From Lasioglossum baleicum (lineage: Eukaryota; Arthropoda; Insecta; Hymenoptera; Halictidae), in the NCBI RefSeq assembly GCF_051020765.1, contig NC_134933.1, forward strand, positions 11,505,461-11,569,460: a stretch of DNA of 64,000 nucleotides. Reading direction: 5' to 3'. Every line of letters begins with the position of its first letter. The stretch's first letter is position 1. The notes below the pieces were generated by a model. The model had not been told where the DNA came from, searched no databases, and was given only the letters and a program-made list of their open reading frames with translations. Position numbers and translations under genes: made by a program. Below are positions 57,307 through 64,000 of this stretch, piece by piece.

Positions 57307-58060
57307 TTTTGACGAGTCTCGTAGTAACCAGAAAACCAATGATGATGATCGATCAGTATTACAGACTGTTTTGTTCGGACAGCTTGTATAGTGATTCAGG
57401 GACCTCAATGTTTATAAAGTTCGTTCACCGTCGCGTCGCCTCGATACCGTGGATATGGTAATCGATTGTAAATGATCTTTGGCTATGTTTTGTCTTTCCT
57501 ACACGAGCGGATGGATTTTTCCAGCGATTTTCCTATTAGAGAGCATAGTTATCGTCTGTCGGATGAACACTCGACGGTTTTCGAGTGCGTATCGTCCCAG
57601 TTATCATGTACCTTTCGGACTTTATTATCGTATCGTTCTCTCTCGAGCCTCGAGCGCTGTTGCTCTTCCTCGATGTGTTGCGTCGACTTTCCCGAAGAAA
57701 CGTGACAACGTTGGGACCTGGACCCTTCTGTAAGACTACCTGCAGCCCTTGGGCCCTTATTCGAGCCGCTGGCAAGAGGGCTCAACGCTTCTCGATCCAC
57801 GCGCGTCTATCGATTGCTATACGTACTGGAAAACTGCCTTCTTCTCGCAAACTTTCGATAAGCGCGGCTGAAAGTAATTACAAATACTCAATCGTGATCA
57901 CTTCAGAAATCTTCGGACATCCCCCTTTAGCACTTCTTTCCTCTCTGCAATGTATTTATTTTTTCAGAGAAGTGGTAATCAGTCCTCTTCCTGTAGACTT
58001 TTCCCAATTAAAATCGCGACTACAGTCAGTTGCAATTACTCGATGTTGACTCTAACGCTT
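57307..58060 (-). other. GPCR upstream region
   Basis: Probable 5' UTR or promoter side of the receptor gene. Several frames overlap on both strands at 57472-58049, but none has a recognisable domain. Confidence 0.35.
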
Positions 58061-58074
58061 TCAAGATATTCCTC

Positions 58075-58470
58075 GGACATTTCCTCGAAACCAGCCTTTT
58101 TTCCAAAGAAATCGCCTCTCAAGAAGATTACCAATGGTCAAACACTCTTGCAGAGATCTTCTTAAGACATCTCTCCAGCACTATATTTGAATTTTATTTT
58201 TTGGAACGACTGGAAACCAGATTTTTTTAGCAATTATAACCGCCTCTCAAGATGATTACGAATAATCGTGGCCCTAACACTTCAAAGATCTTCCTCGATC
58301 ATCCATCAAGCACTATATTTTAATTTTATCTTTTGGAACGACTGGAAATCAGACTTGTTTCCAATAAAATCGTTTCTAAAGATGATTACCACTGATCGTA
58401 ACTCTAACGCTCTTGCAGAGATCTTCTCGAGACATCTCTCCAGCACTTCATCCCTTATTCTCTCGAATGA
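58075..58470 (+). repeat. Three-unit tandem repeat, period about 130 bp
   Basis: Units share AAGATGATTACCA, CTCTTGCAGAGATCTTC, CATCTCTCCAGCACT and TTTTGGAACGACTGGAAA blocks, with about 20 percent divergence by eye. Confidence 0.75.
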
Positions 58471-58559
58471 ATCGACTGTCGACGAAGTTTCAAAGAGAAA
58501 TATTCGTCTTGGACCTCGATCACCGTGTCCCGATCGGAGTCGCCGTTCTTTGTCGATCG

Positions 58560-58850
58560 CTCGACACGTTCTTCTCTCGGTGAAGGGTTGGAGAATTAAC
58601 GGTACGAACTTGCGATGCGTCCGATCGAGAGAAAAATGATTTCACTGACTCCTTCGACCGCGGGAGTCGTCGGCTCACTGATCCGAACCACGCGGTCGCC
58701 TCCGGTTTTGTTTACAATCGACGGTTTCCTCGATAGTGCGCGTGCGCTCGATTTTGAAGGCGGCGGCGCAACCCGCCACTTTGGCGCCACATTTCCGCGA
58801 CAACCCCCGCGGGATTTTTTAGCCGTTATTGATATGCATCAGGTTGAATA
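58560..58850. promoter_or_regulatory. CpG-rich block, candidate promoter
   Basis: GC- and CpG-dense sequence (GGCGGCGGCG, CCGCGGG) between AT-rich regions, about 1.3 kb upstream of the receptor start codon. No TATA box or initiator can be assigned. It may serve the receptor gene or an unseen transcript. Confidence 0.3.
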
Positions 58851-58926
58851 ATGTGTGACAGTTTTGATCGTGAGCTGAGTACATTCTGAACAAAAAGTAT
58901 TGGGAATGTAGAAGAAATGAATTCAT

Positions 58927-59166
58927 TTAATCCTTTGCACGCGGAGCTATTTTAACTGGAAAATTAAACATTTCTTCCGAACTAGAATATTTCAATTCCC
59001 CATGATTTTTGAAATTTTATGGATATGAAATTGGTGTAATACCTCATACAATACTTAAATGTTTAGTAATTGATTAGATACTGATATATTTAACAATGTA
59101 AACAATATTTTGGGACAGCAATTTTTAGTGGTGCTTTAGAGGGGACAACCGAGTGCAAAGGGTTAA
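58927..59166. mobile_element. TTAA-target MITE family D (complete, uninterrupted)
   Basis: TTAATCCTTTGCACGCGGAG at the left, CGAGTGCAAAGGGTTAA at the right, 240 bp including the TTAAs. It is the reference copy for the insertion seen at 41240-41399. Confidence 0.85.
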
Positions 59167-59293
59167 TAATTCCCCAAAAATGTATCTTTGCAGTCTCGAT
59201 AGTCATAAATGAAAAAATTTAGAAAAATGACTCTGTGCAAAACTAGTGTTAAATAATATCTTCCCACTAATTTTCTAGAGAATTTAATTATTG

Positions 59294-59449
59294 ATAGAAT
59301 GCGAATTTCATGCATTTATAATAAAAATGGAAAATTAAATTGCAATGAAAATACAATAAAATGTTGTACATATTTTCCACTTCTACATAGTTTCTACATC
59401 TTGTAATTAATACATACAATTTTTGTTTTGCACAGAAATCCATAGTCTA
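59294..59449. mobile_element. MITE family B, diverged copy
   Basis: Left TAGAATGCGAATTTCATGCA, right CACAGAAATCCATAGTCTA. Confidence 0.6.
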
Positions 59450-60005
59450 GTCCTAATCATAATAAAAACAATATGCAATCGCTATCAATGTCATAATTTT
59501 ATATGCGACTATAAGATATAAAATTATTATGCACTAAACATAAATAATAGAGTTCCCGAATAAGGGTAGAATATAAATAATAATTGACAAATGCTTGATC
59601 GCAAGCGCAACGTTAAACACAGCAGCATTTCGTTGGTATGCAGATAGTGATAAATAATGCATCGTACATAATACTTTTTTCGTATACAACGCGGCACATT
59701 CGCCATTCAGATTGATAAATAATTTCACGCACGACGCGATAAAGGCTCGTTGCGTGTTCTGAGTAAACACGATCCTCCTCAAGGATGCAGGACACATTAA
59801 GGTAAGGATTCTGCCTACGAATGGCGTTGATCTTTGATACAAGATTAGCCAAGATTTGGAATGAATCCAGAGAAAGTGGTGACGCGAAAACTTGAAGTGA
59901 CGAAGAAAAACTATTTTCCACGAATTGTTTGTTCATTCATTTATTACATTTAAAAGAAAATACAGCCTTCGGTTTTTGTTAAAATTGTTCTATGTGAAAA
60001 CAAAC

Positions 60006-60199
60006 TATCTGATATTCTTCTGAAAAAATTTTCTACGTCAAGTGCGACAAACTGGAGTGAACTGGATATTTAGTTTCTTTCTTAATGTGTTTAATAAGCT
60101 GAAAATAAGGTAACAGTATTTTTAAATTGTTCTAATATTTTTATTGTTTCAGATGGCACCAACTCATTTTTGTCATAAATGCATAAAATGCGCTGTCCA
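60006..60199. mobile_element. MITE family B copy, left end lost
   Basis: Internal GCGACAAACTGGAGTGAACT and TTTCTTAATGTGTTTAATA, right GCATAAAATGCGCTGTCC. Confidence 0.65.
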
Positions 60200-62419
60200 A
60201 CTATAACAATATATTTTTGATAGATAGGTCTGTAAATATCTAATTTAAGAAACTCACTTAAAATTCTATAGTGTAGGTACGTGAAGTTTCACGTCACAAT
60301 TTAGTTATGTTAAATTGCAATTTTCACTAGTGCTGTTTGCCCACGTATCGCTATACTGAAAACGCAGAGAAACGTAGTACAGAAGGAAACATTTCGGAAG
60401 AAAGCGGGCTACACGCTATTTGTCTGCCATAGAGGTCACCACGTGTTCATTGAATTGTCTCGAGGTGAATGAACCCTTATGTGTCTGGGAGACGACCGAT
60501 AATTGATGTCTTTTTTATCCAATTTGATACACGGGTACCACACGCTAAACTTAAACTAAGATATATATTACTATCCGTCACATATACCAATCAGTTTCTT
60601 CGAATGTAACTCGATCGAAATCCATAATTGCATTTACTTTTTCATCATTGCGCCAATCATTATACAAAGAGCATCTTTATGTGTTTATGACTTTAATAAT
60701 TTTCAATAAATGCAGGAATATAAAAAATTCCTTAAAATTTAGTACGATTTTTATTTATTCCAAGATATTAAAACAAGATTCAACATTATTGCACTTTCTT
60801 AAAATTTGTCTGCAAAAATTGAAAATTACATTAACATTTGCAATCAGCATTTTCGTTCGATGCTATGGAAAAAATTTCGCAGTGAATTTTTTGCATCTTG
60901 ATACCGGATGCCCTGGCGTCCTAGTATCAAGACAGCTTTAATAAAATGATGAACAGAGGAGGTAGTGTTATAATCATTAACGAGAAGCTTCTTTCTCGCT
61001 GTATCAACGGAGGCCACCAACAGCAATGAATTGCAATCGCGGCCCTTTAGAAACTGGCTCGAGTGTTATGCAAAGCAATTACGGCAATTAAATTGAGCAC
61101 GTTAAATCGCTGAAGGCGCAAACTGTTTGAAGTCGACTTTAAATCCCACTGAAGTTGTTCGAGTATTACACAAAATGCTATAATTGTATCTAATAGACTC
61201 TTCTATCAGAAATAATAAAGCTGACTGTCTAATTTTGACATTTTCAGACTATTTTAAAATGTTAACATGGCACCTGTTTTACCTGATTAACACAATGAAA
61301 ATGTCTACATTGAAGACATCAAGTTCTTTGGTAGCGATTTCTTATCTAATAATAAACATGAAAATTGAGTAAAGTATACAAATGCTTCAATTTACAAATG
61401 ATCAAATATGTAAATATGAAAATACAATAAATTTTTAAAACACAACGATCAAATGCACACTTATTTTTGCACAGTTCTAAAAGCAAGCGCAAGCGTGAAG
61501 TGTGCAATATTTTTGTTCGCGAGTACCTATATTTATTTGTTTGCACAGGAAGTCCATAATCGATGTATATTTTCTTTTTGATTATTAGATGCAGTGTACG
61601 TAGTTAGCGAGCCCGTTATTTATACGATTGATGTTATGAACTGGTTTCCGAAATTATTACGACGGACATGCATTTTCGTTTGTCTCGAGGACATAACTTG
61701 CCGCCTGCCAATGCAAATAACGCTCCGAAAAGCCACATGTGCGCTCAAAACGCAAGGAATCTCAATATGAATTGCTAGTTAAATCAGAGTGGAGCATGTG
61801 AAATATTATTACATAGTTGATGTAACGCAGCGAACGTGATAAAAAAGAAACCGAGGCATAATTTGATCAAGCAATTGTAATTTAACGTTGAAGCATATAG
61901 ATAGTATTTTTTAGTAGTTCACCGGAGCTGATCCAATCAATTGAAAAAATAATTGCGGTTGTAGAGACCCTGCTGCGTCACAACGAGAGTTTCCCGTAAT
62001 ATGGTTTATTTTATCGGCCGCGGTATTGACGAAAACCCTGAATTGAATCCTCTGGATTCATTAGATGCTATTTTTAAAGTGCATCGATCGCTGAAGATCG
62101 CCTCTGCGAATGCAAAACTCGAGTTATCTGCATTCATGCGATAGACGGATGCAGCGCTTACAATGATGGTTCGTCTATATATGGCGATCTATAAGCATAC
62201 AATGGGTAATACGGAAATTAATGTGGAAATTCATTTAAATCAAGCGAACTTGATGACCGCCATTTTCGCACAACGTGATTATAGTATCTGCCTGACGTGC
62301 GGAGAATTTGATGCAGCAATGTCTGAATCTTCTATTAGATATTAAAAAATGAACCAGGTGTAAATGTTGTCGACGTTTTAATTTGTTCACATATTTTATG
62401 CAATTCTATTTGTAAGAAG

Positions 62420-62622
62420 TAGATTGCGGACGTTTATGCAATTTCCAATTCTTATAGACAAATTTCAAGAAAGTGGAATGGAATAAAATTCTATTTGTCA
62501 TGGGAACAGCCTTTGTAGATCTAAACATAAATAAAAATCGTACTAAGTTCTATAGAATTTTATATTATAGCATTTTTTGAAAATTTTCATAAGTTATAAA
62601 TGCATAAACATCTGTAGTCTAG
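62420..62622. mobile_element. MITE family B copy (complete)
   Basis: Ends TAGATTGCGGACGTTTATGC and GCATAAACATCTGTAGTCTA. Its interior is a reverse-oriented match to the 44739 and 27548 subtype. Confidence 0.75.
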
Positions 62623-63494
62623 TAATAAGTCTATCTCACATCTCTCTAACAAGTCATAAATCTTAAATTTAATCTATTCCACTTAATAATTGTAATTGAA
62701 CGGATGTGTTTAGATACGATAGTAAGAAAAATAATTAATTATTACGAAAAATGTATTAATACGAAGCCTAAGAAGTTAGGCTGCCAGCTCCTGTGCTATT
62801 CAGCGGCGCCAAAACTGGGCTCAAGAACTAACAATGATTTACAATACTAACATCGCTAAAAATTCCGTCAACGACGAAATACTTTCTACCTATTTAGGTA
62901 GAACCTAAGAACCTTTATAACCAGAGAATGTATGTGGTCTAAGTGCACTCATTTTTAAAAAATTTCCACTTAAACCACTTTCATAATTATGGAGACATAC
63001 GAGAATGCTCACGCCCGGGGTGAACAAACTTGAATAATATTATATATTTTGATCTAAGGGAAGATGACGTTGCAAAATGTTATGGAAGGGAACAGGCTTG
63101 AAATAAGCATAGGTATTAATTTACAAAATCTTGATTGAAAATCTTTCAATACATTTGTTCCCAACACAAATTTTTAATAATATCTAATCCACCTCTGGTA
63201 AGTCCCTGGTCCTCCTGGCCCTCTGGTCCCGGAGCCCGACCGTATTTCAAATAGTAAATAATAAATAATTCTATTTATTTTAAAGTTTGCGTACAACTTT
63301 GAAAATACAATATTTTATTTGATGTAGTAACTTATGAATTTTATTTGAAGAATATATTGTAAATATTTGTATTTTTTATTTTAATTATAAATATTATTGC
63401 TGAAAATAATGGCTCGGATTCAGTACATTTATGAGTGTAAATCGTGTCCTAACGATAATATGTTTATGCAGTTTCTCAGAGTATTACAACAATG

Positions 63495-63655
63495 CAAAAA
63501 GTAAAATATTTTATTTTGTGTTTCAGATTGTTAATATAGAAATATTTCATTTTCTGGATCAAATTGTTGAAATAGATATATTTTATCTTGAGGTTCAGAT
63601 TGTTAAAATAGAAATATTTTATTTTCGAAGTTGTATATCTTATTTGAAATACTAT
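63495..63655 (+). repeat. Short tandem repeat, period about 51 bp
   Basis: Three to four units with AGATTGTTAATATAGAAATA, AAATTGTTGAAATAGATATA and AGATTGTTAAAATAGAAATA. The frame through it (63431-63664) is open only because of the repeat. Confidence 0.8.
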
Positions 63656-64000
63656 TTTATTTAGCCAAAATAAAATCTAAAATATTAAATAGTATTTGAA
63701 ATATTTTTTTCGCTAAATAATGCCCACTTGGACTCGGCGCTCTCGCCGAGCTCATTGTCAGACGCGCTTGCAAGCAGCGATGCGCAACTCTCTTATTGAT
63801 GATCGACAATTATTGATAAATTTATTATTTCTAGCTGTTTAATGTTTATAACAACTCCTTTTGTCAACGATGTCAACGAGCACTCTCTTGACCACCTTGC
63901 CACCTAATTTTTTAGTAAAAATAGGCAATACAACTCGAGGTGCAGAATAACTTTTAAAGTACATTATGATTAAATTTATTATTTCCAGCGGGTTAATACT

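Larger units (their letters stand above)
59450..64000. other. AT-rich terminal region, no gene seen
   Basis: Apart from the repeats listed, no frame longer than about 107 codons and none with a known domain (largest 59534-59936 on - and 60648-60941 on +). No tRNA or rRNA was recognised. Confidence 0.5.

Noticed and set aside
58268..58851. Frames of 123 and 78 codons near 58.3-58.9 kb
   Set aside because: The first runs through a tandem repeat, the second through a CpG-rich block; no domain and no splice context that links them.

Overview
The window is animal nuclear DNA, most likely from an insect and plausibly a hymenopteran (bee, ant or wasp). It is AT-rich but not CpG-depleted, its genes are split by GT-AG introns of 68 bp to 14.5 kb, and it is crowded with short non-autonomous DNA transposons. 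The two proteins read as insect versions of animal signalling genes. The order is inferred from general character only. There are no bacterial genes, operons or CRISPR arrays.

Left two thirds, + strand (167-41018): one large Rho guanine-nucleotide exchange factor of the ARHGEF17 (TEM4) type. I could join 21 coding exons with every splice phase compatible, giving 4,944 nt and 1,647 visible residues. The first visible exon opens at a splice acceptor, so the true N-terminus lies left of the window. The order is a long disordered N-terminal region, a DH (RhoGEF) domain, a PH domain interrupted by a helical insert, and a C-terminal beta-propeller ending in the family's characteristic tail. A 14.5 kb intron separates the disordered half from the catalytic half; it holds a GC-rich island at 20500-21196 that could be an alternative first exon.

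41019-47598 is the gap between the 3' ends of two convergent genes. It holds transposon copies, tandem duplications and possible UTR sequence.

47599-57306, - strand: a five-exon class A G-protein-coupled receptor with seven membrane segments, closest by eye to prostanoid receptors (ERW in place of DRY, LDPYIYVLLR in TM7). It lacks the arginine that prostanoid receptors use to hold the ligand carboxylate. It has a tandem (NAGNAG) acceptor and a 111-nt in-frame optional intron in the C-tail. From about 57.4 kb to 64 kb I see no further coding gene, only a possible CpG-rich promoter near 58.6 kb, tandem repeats and transposon fragments.

Mobile DNA: one abundant TA-target MITE family (termini TAGACTGCGGAT, about 15 copies), three TTAA-target families resembling piggyBac MITEs, a near-perfect foldback element, an 872-bp element with the hallmarks of Transib (CACTATG heptamer, CGGCG target duplication), and a dated nested stack at 29.2-30.3 kb in which a retroposon and a TA-element interrupt an older MITE. 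I found no clearly new multi-gene system. The most interesting signals are the Transib-like element, the nested insertions with an internal empty-site control, two tandem duplications that copy splice donors, and the unusual receptor.
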